Assembly: GCF_005403045.1 (NCBI RefSeq)
Contig: NZ_BJCL01000005.1
Span: forward strand, 248,001-312,000
DNA: 64,000 nucleotides
Source: Pseudaquabacterium pictum
Lineage (GTDB): Bacteria > Pseudomonadota > Gammaproteobacteria > Burkholderiales > Burkholderiaceae_C
Reading direction: 5' to 3'
This document shows positions 35,629 to 44,331 of the stretch, one piece after another. Made by a program: the position numbers and the translations under genes. Positions within the stretch are counted from its first letter, which is position 1. Each line of letters starts with the position of its first letter. The notes under the pieces are model-generated. The model did no database searches. It was not told the DNA's origin and saw only the letters and a list, made by a program, of their open reading frames with translations.

Positions 35629-36420
35629 TCAAGCGCCGCGGGCCTGGCGCCGCCGTGCCAGCCAGCCCAGGCCGGCGAGGCCGGCCAGCATCAGCGCATA
35701 GGTCTGCGGCTCGGGCACCGGCGCAGCGGTGAAGCTGATGCGGTAGACATCGGTGCCGGCTGCGAGCTGGCTGTTGAAGGTGTAGCCGGCGCCGGTGGTC
35801 AGGCCGTTGTAGCCGGCGAACTCGGCGAAGTTGAAGGCCACCACCGAGCCCTGGTCGGCGCGCAGGCCGTTGTCGCCGACGAAGGCCGAGGCGGCCGGGT
35901 CGAACACCTCGGAGCCGGCATCCCAGATGTCGCGTGCCTGCACCGTGATGCTGCTGACCTGCAGCTGGCCGGCCGTGTCGAACAGCCGGTGGGCCATCGG
36001 GTTGTCGTTGCCGATGAAGAAGTCATTGCTCGGGATGGCCATCGCCGCAAAGGTGAAGAACGGGTTGGCCGCGCTGTCCACCATGTAGCTGGCCGTCTTG
36101 CTGCCGCCGGCGAACAGCGGCCCGCCGATGGTGCCGCGCACGGCGCCGGGGTCGGCCGCGGCGAAGGCGGCCTGCCAGGCGCCGCCGGCGCCGCCTTCGG
36201 CCACCGACACGATGGCCGTGCCGGCCACCTGACCCAGGTTGAAGGCGTCGTAGCTGCCGTTGTTGAAGGCCAGGTGCAGCGGCGCGAAGGCCAGGCCGCC
36301 GGCCGGCGCCAGGTTCTCGATGGTGACGGTCACCTGGGTGGGCAGGGCCTGCGCGGCCAGGCCGGTGGACAGGGCGGCAGCCGCCAGCAGGCGGGTGGTG
36401 GTGCGGGACAGGGAAGACAT
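35629..36420 (-). CDS. Spondin-domain PEP-CTERM protein
   Basis: A 263-residue exported protein. A signal peptide (TTTRLLAAAALSTGLAAQA) is followed by a spondin_N-like domain starting VTVTIENLAPAGGLAFAPLHLAFNNGSYDAFNLG. The C-terminus is a PEP-CTERM sorting tail: VPEPQTYALMLAGLAGLGWL and then RRRQARGA. In this system exosortase EpsH-type enzymes process such proteins, often in strains making exopolysaccharide or flocs. No exosortase gene is present in the window. Divergent from the LysR-type gene. Confidence 0.92.
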   Translation of the reverse strand: MSSLSRTTTRLLAAAALSTGLAAQALPTQVTVTIENLAPAGGLAFAPLHLAFNNGSYDAFNLGQVAGTAIVSVAEGGAGGAWQAAFAAADPGAVRGTIGGPLFAGGSKTASYMVDSAANPFFTFAAMAIPSNDFFIGNDNPMAHRLFDTAGQLQVSSITVQARDIWDAGSEVFDPAASAFVGDNGLRADQGSVVAFNFAEFAGYNGLTTGAGYTFNSQLAAGTDVYRISFTAAPVPEPQTYALMLAGLAGLGWLARRRQARGA

Positions 36421-36481
36421 CGGTGGCTCCTGGCGTTGGGTGGGCCGGACCCGACATGCCGGGCCCGTTCCACCGATGCTA

Positions 36482-36495
36482 GGAAGCAGGCTTCC
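36482..36495. promoter_or_regulatory. Short palindrome in the PEP-CTERM/LysR divergent region
   Basis: GGAAGC-AG-GCTTCC is a perfect 6-bp-arm palindrome in the 222-bp gap between divergent genes. A regulator site is possible but no protein is implicated. The rest of the gap shows no clear gene or -35/-10 pair. Confidence 0.25.
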
Positions 36496-36642
36496 CGCGG
36501 TCCTCACCAGGAGATCACGGCGACGGGAACTCCGGCTGCAAGCCTCGCAGGCGGGGCGACCCCGACAACGCCCTTGGGCGCGGCTGCAGATCCAAACTCA
36601 GGTCAAGAATGCGCGGCAATCCCGCAACTCTGGCAATGGTCG

Positions 36643-37632
36643 ATGGAATCGCTGCGTGGCATGGTGAGTTTTGTCCAGGTGGCACGCAGCGGCAGCTTCG
36701 TGCGGGCGGCCGAGGCGCTGGGCGTGTCGGCGGTGGCCGTCAGCCGCAACGTGGCCCGGCTGGAGGCGCAGCTGCAGCTGCGGCTGTTCGCCCGCACCAC
36801 GCGCAGCCTCTCGCTGACGGCGGAGGGCGCCGCACTGCTGGCGCGCTGCGAGGCGCCGTTGGCCGAGCTGGCTGCCGCCTTCGACGACTCGCGCGATGCT
36901 GCTGGCGCGGCCTCGGGCACCGTGCGGGTGACGGCCGTGTCGCCGTATGTGCAGGCCTACCTGGCGCCCAGCCTGGTGCAGTTCCATGCCCGGCACCCCG
37001 GGGTGGTGGTCGACATCGCCTGCAGCGAGCTGGCCACCGACCTGGTGGCCGACCGCTTCGATGTCGGCGTGCGGGTGGGCCCGCTGCGGGATGCGGGCTT
37101 CGTGGCCCGCCCCCTGGGCCCGCTGGTGCTGGTGTTGTGTGCGGCGCCCACGTTCCTGGCCCGGCCCGGCCTGGATGCCGACCCGGCCATGCTGGCCAGG
37201 CTGCACGGCCTGGGTCTGCGCCGCAGCGGGGAGGTGGCGGTTGCGCCCTGGCATCTGCAGACACCCGCCGGACCGGTGGACCTGCCGGTGTCCGGGCCAC
37301 TGCGCTGCAACGACATGGCGGCCCTGGCGGCCGCCTGCGCCGCCGGTCTGGGGGTGGCGCAGCTGCCGCTGGTGCAGGTGCTGCCGGCCCTGCGCCGCGG
37401 CGATCTGCAGGTGCTGCACCCGGACCTGTCGCCCGGTGGCCTGCAGCTCTTCCTGCACTACCCCGACCGGCAGTTGCCGGCCCGGGTGCGGTTGTTCGTC
37501 GACTTCGTGCTGGCCCAGGGGCGCGGTCATGCGGATCTGCAGCTGACGGCCAGCGACGCGGCCGCACTGGCGCCGGTCAGCCCCGCCACCGCGCCAACAC
37601 CAGCCACACCGCGGCGGCGCCGACCGGGTTGA
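36643..37632 (+). CDS. LysR-family transcriptional regulator
   Basis: A 329-residue regulator with an N-terminal winged helix (LRGMVSFVQVARSGSFVRAAEALGVSAVAVSRNVARLEAQLQLRLFARTTR) and a periplasmic-binding-protein-like effector domain (GTVRVTAVSPYVQAYLAPSL, ELATDLVADRFDVGVRVGPL). It has a Pro/Ala/Arg-rich C-terminal tail. It belongs to the CrgA/DsdC-like subgroup common in Burkholderiales. The start ATG at 36643 was chosen because it gives MESLRGMVSF. Targets could be the divergent PEP-CTERM gene or the next hydrolase gene. Confidence 0.92.
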   Translation: MESLRGMVSFVQVARSGSFVRAAEALGVSAVAVSRNVARLEAQLQLRLFARTTRSLSLTAEGAALLARCEAPLAELAAAFDDSRDAAGAASGTVRVTAVSPYVQAYLAPSLVQFHARHPGVVVDIACSELATDLVADRFDVGVRVGPLRDAGFVARPLGPLVLVLCAAPTFLARPGLDADPAMLARLHGLGLRRSGEVAVAPWHLQTPAGPVDLPVSGPLRCNDMAALAAACAAGLGVAQLPLVQVLPALRRGDLQVLHPDLSPGGLQLFLHYPDRQLPARVRLFVDFVLAQGRGHADLQLTASDAAALAPVSPATAPTPATPRRRRPG

Positions 37633-37650
37633 CGCTGCGCACCAGACGGC

Positions 37651-38685
37651 TCAGGGCTTGGCCAGCAGCTGGTCGATCAAGCTGGCCAGCTCGGCTGGCC
37701 GGTCCAGTTGGACATAGTGCCCGGCGTCCAGCAGGCTGACGCGGGCGCCGGTGAACTGGTCGGCCAGCGCCTGTGCCACCTGCGGGTTGAGGTAGGGGTC
37801 ATGCCGCCCGAAGGCCACCAGCACCGGCACCGGCGACTGCTGCATCTGTGCCCGGCGGCCATCGCGCGCGGCGATCTCCTGCCACAGCACCGAGGTGGCG
37901 CTGAAGAACGCCGGGCGGATCGCCGGCGCGCCATGGGCCAGCACCGGCACCCAGGCAGCCCGCGCCGCCTCGTCGGCAAAGAAGTCCGACATCTGGCTCT
38001 GCACGCCGGACTGGAAGACGCCGGCAGCCCGGCCGGCGCCCCAGACGCGCAGATCGCGCAGCCAGCCCTTGGAGGCGAAGACCTCGATCGCCGGCGGTGC
38101 CTGCAGCGCCGGCGAGGCGTTGTAGTAGGTGTTCAGCAGCACCAGCGCGCGGCTGCGCTGCGGGTTGTCCAGCACCCAGTCGATGCCGACCGGGCCGGAC
38201 ATGTCGTGCAGCACCGGCACCACCTGCTGCAGCGCCAAGTGGGCCACCACCGCGTCCAGGTCGGCGCGCTGGCTGGCCACGTCATAGACGGCCGTGGCCG
38301 GCTTGTCGGAGCCACCCCAGCCGAGGAAGTCGAAGCTCACCACATGGTGGCGCTGCGCCAGCAGCGGGATCAGCGCGTCATACAGGTGCTGGTTGTCCGG
38401 GAAGCCGTGCATCAGCACCAGCGTGGGCGAGCGCCCGCGCTGGCCGGGGTTGAACTCGCGCACCGCCAGCCGCCCGCCGTCGGGGCGGGCGACCATCTGC
38501 TGCAGATGCGGCTGGGCCACGGCAAAGCGGGCCTGGTGGGCGTCGAACGCCTGCTGCGTGACCGGCGGGCCGGCGCAGGCCGACAGCAGCAGCGCAAGCG
38601 CCAGTGCGGCCACGCTGCCTGGCCGGCGGACGCGGTGGAGGACGTGCGCGCTGGCAGCGCGCCGGATCAGGCGGGACGGGGTCAT
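37651..38685 (-). CDS. Lipoprotein alpha/beta hydrolase with an aspartate nucleophile (epoxide hydrolase / haloalkane dehalogenase-like)
   Basis: A 344-residue hydrolase with a lipoprotein signal (VAALALALLLSACAGP, lipid-bearing Cys37). The oxyanion region is LVLMHGFPDNQHLYD. At the nucleophile elbow it has VPVLHDMSGPVG, with Asp161 where esterases have Ser, as in epoxide hydrolases and haloalkane dehalogenases (HDWGG). Other triad parts are FGRHDPYLNPQ and AGHYVQLDRPAE. It is predicted to be membrane-anchored in the periplasm. ATG 38685 was preferred to an upstream GTG. No clear operon partner. Confidence 0.85.
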   Translation of the reverse strand: MTPSRLIRRAASAHVLHRVRRPGSVAALALALLLSACAGPPVTQQAFDAHQARFAVAQPHLQQMVARPDGGRLAVREFNPGQRGRSPTLVLMHGFPDNQHLYDALIPLLAQRHHVVSFDFLGWGGSDKPATAVYDVASQRADLDAVVAHLALQQVVPVLHDMSGPVGIDWVLDNPQRSRALVLLNTYYNASPALQAPPAIEVFASKGWLRDLRVWGAGRAAGVFQSGVQSQMSDFFADEAARAAWVPVLAHGAPAIRPAFFSATSVLWQEIAARDGRRAQMQQSPVPVLVAFGRHDPYLNPQVAQALADQFTGARVSLLDAGHYVQLDRPAELASLIDQLLAKP

Positions 38686-38786
38686 GGTGTGGGCCGGTGT
38701 GTGAAGGTGGCCCACTCTAGGATCGCGTCGCCGGGCTGGCGATGGCCGCGGCGGTTCTGGCAGTCAGAACCGCAGGTTAGGAGTGG

Positions 38787-39071
38787 CTAGCGCCGGGCCG
38801 CCATCACATGCCGTGCCTGCACATAGCCGAAGGCGAAGTCGACCGATTCGGCCACGTTGCGCAGGGTGGCCTGGCGCTCCTTCTCGGTGGTGAAGAAGGC
38901 CAGGTCGGCGGTGTGGCGGATGTAGTGTGGCGGCATGCGGTTCAGCGCCACGCAGGCCACGTCGGCCAGCAGGCCGGGGTCATCGGCGATGCCCGGGTAG
39001 CGCGGCGCGGCGGCGGTCACCGCCTCGAAGATGGTCTTTTCGTGGGTGTTGTGGACCGATGAGAAATCCAT
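38787..39071 (-). CDS. ComFB-domain protein
   Basis: A 94-residue protein with the late-competence ComFB domain: DPGLLADVACVALNRMPPHYIRHTADLAFF is the signature. ComFB domains have been reported to bind cyclic di-GMP and to affect pili and motility in several bacteria. Start ATG 39071 (MDFSSVHNTHEKT) was chosen over a longer frame. It lies 68 bp downstream of a roadblock-like hypothetical gene on the same strand, and the pair may be one transcript. Confidence 0.85.
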   Translation of the reverse strand: MDFSSVHNTHEKTIFEAVTAAAPRYPGIADDPGLLADVACVALNRMPPHYIRHTADLAFFTTEKERQATLRNVAESVDFAFGYVQARHVMAARR

Positions 39072-39139
39072 GGCGAGCGCTCCTGGCGGCAAGACAGCTG
39101 ATCAGGCCTTATCGGCAGACCCGCCCCGCCGCTTGAGCC

Positions 39140-40312
39140 TCAGCCGAGCACCCGTTCCGCATCCAGCAGCTTGAAGCGCAGCAGCGCCAGGTTGGCCTGC
39201 TGCCGGTCGAGCACCGCCACGAAGCCCAGCGGCGCCTCGCCCGGCAGCCGCCGCAGCAGGGTCTGCCGCGGGCCGGTGGTCACCAGGATCTCCTCGGGCG
39301 GCGCCTCGTCGGTGGCCACGGCCTGGTGCGCCAGGCGGGCGGCGCACAGCGCCTCGGCCAGCGCGGCCAGGTCGGTGGGTGGCTCTTCGCGCTGCTGGGT
39401 GGCCAGCAGGTCACCGCTGTGCAGGTCGACGATGCCACAGGCCAGCAGGCCCTCGCTGCGCGCCAGCGGCAACAGCAGGCGGTTCAGCACCACCGGCGGC
39501 AGGCGATGGGCGGCGGGCGCTGCCGGTGGCGCCGGCCGGGCCTGGGCGGCCTCGGCCAGCGCCGGCTGGTCGTGCGGCGCTGCCGCCGCCGCCTGCTGCG
39601 TGGCCTCCCAGGCCTCGAGCACCCGGTTCCACACGCTGGCGGCGCTGGCCAGCGGCTCGGCCAGCGCATGCACCTGCAGGCCGGCCGGCCAGTCCTGCGC
39701 CAGGATGCGCTGGCGCAGCGCCGCGGCCCCTGGCGGCAGGATGAACACCAGGTGCGGGCAGCGCCATTCCGGCTGGTGGCAGGCCTGCAGCAGGCCGCGC
39801 AGCAGCACCACCAGCGCATGCGGCTGCATCGCGCCGACGATCACCGCGGTGAGCTGGCTGCCCTCGGCCAGCGCGCTGGTGATTTCTTCGGGCGCCACGC
39901 CGGCGGCGCTGGCGCCACCGCGGATGTCGGCGTGGTAAACCCGCAGCGCCGGCGCATCGCGGCGCGGCACCAGGGTGCGCTCGATCACCGCCAGCGTGCG
40001 CAGCGAGCTGCGCTCCCGCACATTCAGCCGCTGCACCGGCTGGCCGCCGGCATCGGCCAGCGCATGCAGCACCTGCGCGGCCCACAGGCGCGATGGGTCG
40101 AGCAGCGTCACCATCTGGCTGGCGCGCTGCAGATCCTGCCGGTGGGCGGCAAAGTGGGCACGGATCGCCTCGGTGGGCGAATCGTCGACCACCACGTCGA
40201 TGCTGGTGGCGTGGTGCACGGCAGTGGCGGCGTCGCTGCCGTCCGACTGGGCCGGCGGGGCCGGCTGCGGCAGGCGACGGGGCGTGAGGTCACCGAACAG
40301 GCTGGTCAGCAT
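39140..40312 (-). CDS. Hypothetical protein with a roadblock/LC7-like C-terminal region
   Basis: A 390-residue protein that I cannot name. The N-terminal 240 residues contain alternating strand and helix segments (LTAVIVGAMQPHALVVLLRGLLQ, PHLVFILPPGAAALRQRIL) reminiscent of a Rossmann-like fold, then an Ala/Pro-rich linker. The last 120 residues (GLLACGIVDLHSGDLLATQ, EEILVTTGPRQTLLRRL, GFVAVLDRQQANLALLRFKLLDAE) have the roadblock/LC7 pattern seen in small GTPase-linked regulators. There are no membrane segments. ATG 40312 was used (MLTSLFGDLTPRRL). A link with the downstream ComFB gene suggests a regulatory or surface-motility role, which is inference. Confidence 0.6.
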   Translation of the reverse strand: MLTSLFGDLTPRRLPQPAPPAQSDGSDAATAVHHATSIDVVVDDSPTEAIRAHFAAHRQDLQRASQMVTLLDPSRLWAAQVLHALADAGGQPVQRLNVRERSSLRTLAVIERTLVPRRDAPALRVYHADIRGGASAAGVAPEEITSALAEGSQLTAVIVGAMQPHALVVLLRGLLQACHQPEWRCPHLVFILPPGAAALRQRILAQDWPAGLQVHALAEPLASAASVWNRVLEAWEATQQAAAAAPHDQPALAEAAQARPAPPAAPAAHRLPPVVLNRLLLPLARSEGLLACGIVDLHSGDLLATQQREEPPTDLAALAEALCAARLAHQAVATDEAPPEEILVTTGPRQTLLRRLPGEAPLGFVAVLDRQQANLALLRFKLLDAERVLG

Positions 40313-40497
40313 GGCAGTCTCCGGAAGTCTGGTCGCCACTCTAGGGTCGGCATGTCAAGCGCAGGTTTCGTGATGTTGTGCCGTGCCGGCACGTCGCCCA
40401 GGAGACACGGCCCGGCAGGCGCGACAACCGCTTACACAACGGCGGTCTGTCCCGGCCGCGGCTGGGCGCCCGCTGCAGCCCGTCTACCATCGGTGGC

Positions 40498-41769
40498 ATG
40501 ACTGCCGCCACGCTCCCTGCCAGCGCTGCGCCGCCCTTGCGGCAGGACGCCTCCACCATCGGCCTGGTGGGCCTGGCGCATGCGGTCAGCCACTTCAGCC
40601 AGCTGCTGCTGGCGCCGCTGTTTCCCTGGCTGAAGATCGAGTTCAACGTCAGCTACACCGAGCTGGGCCTGCTGCTGACGATCTTCTTCGTCGTCTCCAG
40701 CGCGGTGCAGACGGCCTCGGGCTTCCTGGTCGACCGCATCGGCCCGCGGCCGGTGCTGCTGGGCGGGCTGGGGCTGCTGGCGCTGGCGGCGCTGGGCTAT
40801 GCCGCCTCCACCCACTACGCCATGCTGGCCGCCAGCGCGGTGGTGGCCGGCCTCGGCAACGGCGTGTTCCACCCGGCCGACTACACCCTGCTCAACCGCA
40901 ATGTGCACGCCAGCCGGCTGGGCCATGCCTACAGCGCCCACGGCATCACCGGCACGCTGGGCTGGGCGCTGGCGCCGGCGCTGATGGTGCCGGTGGCGCT
41001 GGCCGCCGGCTGGCGCGTGGCGATGGTGACCGCCGCCGCGGTGGCGCTGGTGGTGCTGCTGCTGCTGTGGTGGCAGCGTGGCCGCCTGCTGCTGCTGCCG
41101 GGCACGGCGCCGCCGGTGGCCAGCCCGGCCGCTGCGGTGCGCGCGGAAGGGCCGTTCGACTTTCTGCGCATCCCGGCGGTGTGGATGTGCTTCGGATTCT
41201 TCTTCTTCTACGCCATGGCGCTGAGCGTGGTGCAGAGCTTCGCGCCCGGCGCGGCGCAGCAGTTGCACGATGTGCCGCTGGCCTGGGTGGCGGCCTGCCT
41301 GTCGATCTACATGGTGTGCAGCGCCACCGGCATGGTGGCCGGTGGCTTCCTGGCGCGCGACCCGGCGCGCTGCGAGCAGGTGGTCGGCGTCGGCATGGGC
41401 CTGGCCGCCTGCATCGCACTGTGGATGGCGCTGGGCCCGGTGCCGGGCTGGGCGGTGCCGCTGCTGTTCGGCGCCATGGGCCTGGTCAGCGGCAGCGCCG
41501 GGCCGTCGCGCGACATGCTGGTCAAGCGCAGCACGCCGGCCAATGCCAGCGGCCGGGTGTTCGGCGTGGTGTATTCCGGGCTGGACATCGGCCAGGCGCT
41601 GGCGCCGCTGGTCTTCGGCCGGCTGATGGACCTGCACCTCTACACCGCGGTGTGGGTGGGCCTGGCCATGGTGCAGGGCGTGCTGATCGTCAGCGCCTTC
41701 CAGGTGCGCCGGGTGCGGCGCGAACTGCGGCCCACCGACAATCCGCCACCGCTTGCTTCCAGCCGCTGA
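40498..41769 (+). CDS. MFS transporter (Fsr-like)
   Basis: A 423-residue major facilitator with about 12 hydrophobic helices. Loop 2-3 carries VDRIGPRPVLLGG, and GLGNGVFHPADYTLLNRNV resembles the fosmidomycin-resistance (Fsr) group. A central Arg-rich cytoplasmic loop separates the halves. Direction and substrate are not known. The next gene, for a TPP enzyme, starts 5 bp downstream, so the transporter may import the substrate or export the product of that enzyme. Confidence 0.9.
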   Translation: MTAATLPASAAPPLRQDASTIGLVGLAHAVSHFSQLLLAPLFPWLKIEFNVSYTELGLLLTIFFVVSSAVQTASGFLVDRIGPRPVLLGGLGLLALAALGYAASTHYAMLAASAVVAGLGNGVFHPADYTLLNRNVHASRLGHAYSAHGITGTLGWALAPALMVPVALAAGWRVAMVTAAAVALVVLLLLWWQRGRLLLLPGTAPPVASPAAAVRAEGPFDFLRIPAVWMCFGFFFFYAMALSVVQSFAPGAAQQLHDVPLAWVAACLSIYMVCSATGMVAGGFLARDPARCEQVVGVGMGLAACIALWMALGPVPGWAVPLLFGAMGLVSGSAGPSRDMLVKRSTPANASGRVFGVVYSGLDIGQALAPLVFGRLMDLHLYTAVWVGLAMVQGVLIVSAFQVRRVRRELRPTDNPPPLASSR

Positions 41770-41774
41770 CTTCC

Positions 41775-43487
41775 ATGACCACATCCCGATTGGCGGGCCA
41801 TGCCCTCGTCGAAGCCCTGATCGCCCAGGGCGTCACCACCTGCTTCGGCGTGCCGGGCGAAAGCTACCTGGCCGTGCTCGACGGCTTCCATGTCCACCGC
41901 GACCAGATCCGCTTCATCGCCTGCCGGCAGGAGGGCGGCGCCGCCTTCATGGCCGAGGCGCAGGGCAAGCTGGGCCCGCGGCCGGGCGTCTGCTTCGTCA
42001 CCCGCGGGCCGGGCGCGACGAACGCCAGCATCGGCATCCACACCGCCTTCCAGGATTCCACGCCGCTGGTGCTGTTCATCGGCCAGGTGGCCAGCGACCA
42101 GCGCGACCGCGAGGCCTTCCAGGAATTGGACTACCGCCAGATGTTCGGCCCCGGCACGCTGGGCCTGGCCAAGTGGGTGGGCGAGGTGCACGACGCCGAC
42201 CGCCTGCCCGAATACGTGGCCCGCGCCTTCCACACCGCCACCCAGGGCCGCCCCGGCCCGGTGGTGCTGGTGCTGCCCGAGGACATGCTGACCACGCCCA
42301 CCGCCGCGCCGGTGCTGCCGCAGGCGCAGACGGCCCATGCCTGGCCCGCGCCGGGCGGACTGCGTGACCTGCGGGCCCTGTTGATGGCGGCGCAGCGGCC
42401 CTTCGTCATCGCCGGTGGCGGTGGCTGGGACGCCGAGGCCGCCCGCGCGCTGCAGCGCTTTGCCGAGAACTGGCAGCTGCCGGTGGGCTGCGGCTTCCGC
42501 TTCCAGGACACCTTCGACAACCGCCATCCGCTGTATGCCGGCGACGTGGGCATCGGCATCAACCCGAAACTGGCGCAGCGGGTGAAGGATGCCGACCTCG
42601 TCATCGCCCTGGGCGTGCGCCTGGGCGAGATGACCACCGGCGGCTACACCCTGCTGACGCCGCCGCGGCCGGCGCAGAAGCTGGTGCACATCCACGCCGG
42701 GCCCGAGGAGCTGGGCCGCGTGTACGCGGCCGATCTGCTGCTGCAATCCAGCATGGCCAGCGCGGCCAAGGCGCTGGAAGGCCTGGCCGCGCCCACCAGC
42801 GTGGCCTGGGCCGGCTGGGCGGCCGACGCCCATGCCGACTACGAGGCCAACCACATCGCCACGCCGGTGGCGCCGCTGGACATGGCGGTGGTGATGCAGA
42901 CGGTGCAGCGCCTGGCGCCCGAGAACACCATCTACACCAACGGCGCGGGCAACTTCGCCGGCTGGCTGCACCGCTTCGTGCGCTACCACGGCCTGCAGCA
43001 CCATGGCCGCACCCAGCTGGCGCCCACCTCGGGCGCCATGGGCTATGGATTTCCCGCGGCGGTGGGGGCGGCGCTGCTGCAGCCGCACCGCACCGTGGTC
43101 AATGTGGCTGGCGATGGCGATTTCCTGATGAACGGCCAGGAACTGGCCACCGCCACCGGCTACGGCGCCAACGCAGCAGACGGGCGGCTGGTCAGCATCG
43201 TGGTCGACAACGGCACCTACGGCACCATCCGCATGCACCAGGAGCGCGAGTACCCCGGCCGGGTGAGCGGCAGCGACCTGTTCAACCCCGACTTCGCCGC
43301 CATGGCGCGGGCCTTCGGCTGGCGTGCGGCGTTCGTCGACCGCACCGAGGATTTCGAGGCCGCCTTCGCCGAGGCGCTGCAGCCTGGCGCGCCGATGCTG
43401 ATCCATGTCAAGCTGGACGCCGACGTGAGCACCAGCCGCAGCACGCTGTCCGCGATGCGCGCCGCCGCGCTGCAGGCGGGCCGCTGA
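41775..43487 (+). CDS. Thiamine-pyrophosphate enzyme (acetolactate-synthase-like)
   Basis: A 570-residue member of the POX/ALS family. The N-terminal domain has CFGVPGESYLAVLDG and the activating Glu in ACRQEGGAAFMAEA, then GPGATNASIGIHTAFQDSTPLVLFIGQV. The C-terminal domain has the TPP/Mg motif GDGDFLMNGQELATATGYGANAADGRLVSIVVDNGTYGTI. A small subunit gene like ilvH is absent, so it is unlikely to be the main biosynthetic acetolactate synthase. A catabolic carboligase or 2-oxoacid decarboxylase is more likely. Pairs with the MFS gene. Confidence 0.9.
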   Translation: MTTSRLAGHALVEALIAQGVTTCFGVPGESYLAVLDGFHVHRDQIRFIACRQEGGAAFMAEAQGKLGPRPGVCFVTRGPGATNASIGIHTAFQDSTPLVLFIGQVASDQRDREAFQELDYRQMFGPGTLGLAKWVGEVHDADRLPEYVARAFHTATQGRPGPVVLVLPEDMLTTPTAAPVLPQAQTAHAWPAPGGLRDLRALLMAAQRPFVIAGGGGWDAEAARALQRFAENWQLPVGCGFRFQDTFDNRHPLYAGDVGIGINPKLAQRVKDADLVIALGVRLGEMTTGGYTLLTPPRPAQKLVHIHAGPEELGRVYAADLLLQSSMASAAKALEGLAAPTSVAWAGWAADAHADYEANHIATPVAPLDMAVVMQTVQRLAPENTIYTNGAGNFAGWLHRFVRYHGLQHHGRTQLAPTSGAMGYGFPAAVGAALLQPHRTVVNVAGDGDFLMNGQELATATGYGANAADGRLVSIVVDNGTYGTIRMHQEREYPGRVSGSDLFNPDFAAMARAFGWRAAFVDRTEDFEAAFAEALQPGAPMLIHVKLDADVSTSRSTLSAMRAAALQAGR

Positions 43488-43641
43488 CCCTGCGCTTGCC
43501 ACAACTTCCCTGCGACAGGGGATGGCGCTGGCGGCCCGCGCCGGTATGATTTCACGCTTCTGGGACGTGGCACGCGCTGGTCGGTCTGCAGGCCGCCGGG
43601 CCCGCCCCCATCACGCCGCATCACGCGGCATGGAGCTCATC

Positions 43642-44223
43642 ATGCTGGCTGCCGCCCCGTTCCGCCCCCACTCCACCACCTGGCGCGCCGCGCTGCGCCG
43701 AACTGCGCTGGCCGGCTGCATGGCCGCCCTGCCGCTGGCTGCACTGGCGGCCGATCCGCCGGTCGACCTGGGCGAGAAAGTGCCCGAAGCCCAGGCCATC
43801 AACGAGGGCCTGTTCCCCGAAGACGCCTGCAAGGAACTGGAGCAGGCCGGCTACAAGTGCATGGGCTTCAAGCCGGCGGTGCGCTTCTCCCTGCCCACGG
43901 CCACCTTCAAGCTCGGCTCGGCCGAACTGCCCGACCTGCTGCGCGCCCAGCTCGACCGCTTTGCCGAGGTGCTGCGCGGCAAGCGCGGCAGCGGCCGCGT
44001 GGTGCGCATCGAGGGCCATGCCGACGCCACCGGCAGCGAGGACGTCAACCTGCCGCTGTCGCAGAAGCGCGCCGAGGCGGTGAAGGAGTATCTGGTCAAG
44101 AACGGCGCCGACCCCGGCATGCTGCAGGCCGTGGGCATGGGCTCGAAGGCGCTGAAGGTGACCAAGGATCCGGCCGCCGCCGAGAACCGCCGCGTCGAGA
44201 TCGGCCGCCAGCAGGCGCCCTGA
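43642..44223 (+). CDS. OmpA-family protein
   Basis: A 193-residue exported protein with a signal peptide (ALRRTALAGCMAALPLAALAA) and a C-terminal OmpA-like peptidoglycan-binding domain (RFSLPTATFKLGSAELPDLLR, IEGHADATGSEDVNLPLSQKRAEAVKEYLVKNG, ENRRVEI). The start ATG 43642 has GGAG 6 nt upstream; ATG 43630 lies over that Shine-Dalgarno site. It precedes the TpsB-TpsA-caspase operon by 108 bp in the same direction and may be part of the same surface system. A TATGAT at 43545-43550 may be its -10 box. Confidence 0.88.
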   Translation: MLAAAPFRPHSTTWRAALRRTALAGCMAALPLAALAADPPVDLGEKVPEAQAINEGLFPEDACKELEQAGYKCMGFKPAVRFSLPTATFKLGSAELPDLLRAQLDRFAEVLRGKRGSGRVVRIEGHADATGSEDVNLPLSQKRAEAVKEYLVKNGADPGMLQAVGMGSKALKVTKDPAAAENRRVEIGRQQAP

Positions 44224-44232
44224 CCACGCGCC

Positions 44233-44252
44233 GCCGCAGCATGCGCTGCGGC
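44233..44252 (+). terminator. Hairpin after the OmpA-like gene
   Basis: GCCGCAGC-ATGC-GCTGCGGC forms a perfect 8-bp stem 9 nt after the stop codon. There is no T-run, so it may be a weak terminator or an RNA-stabilising structure between the OmpA-like and TpsB genes. Confidence 0.4.
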
Positions 44253-44331
44253 ACTGGCAACCCCTGCAATCCCTACGCTGACAGGTCCGAATGCAGGCCG
44301 TTGACGGCAGGCGTTTGGATACCATGCAGTG

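Noticed and set aside
44301-44331. TTGACG at 44301-44306 as a -35 box for the TpsB gene
   Set aside because: A matching -10 would have a spacer of only 13-14 bp and would place the start site at or beyond the ATG.
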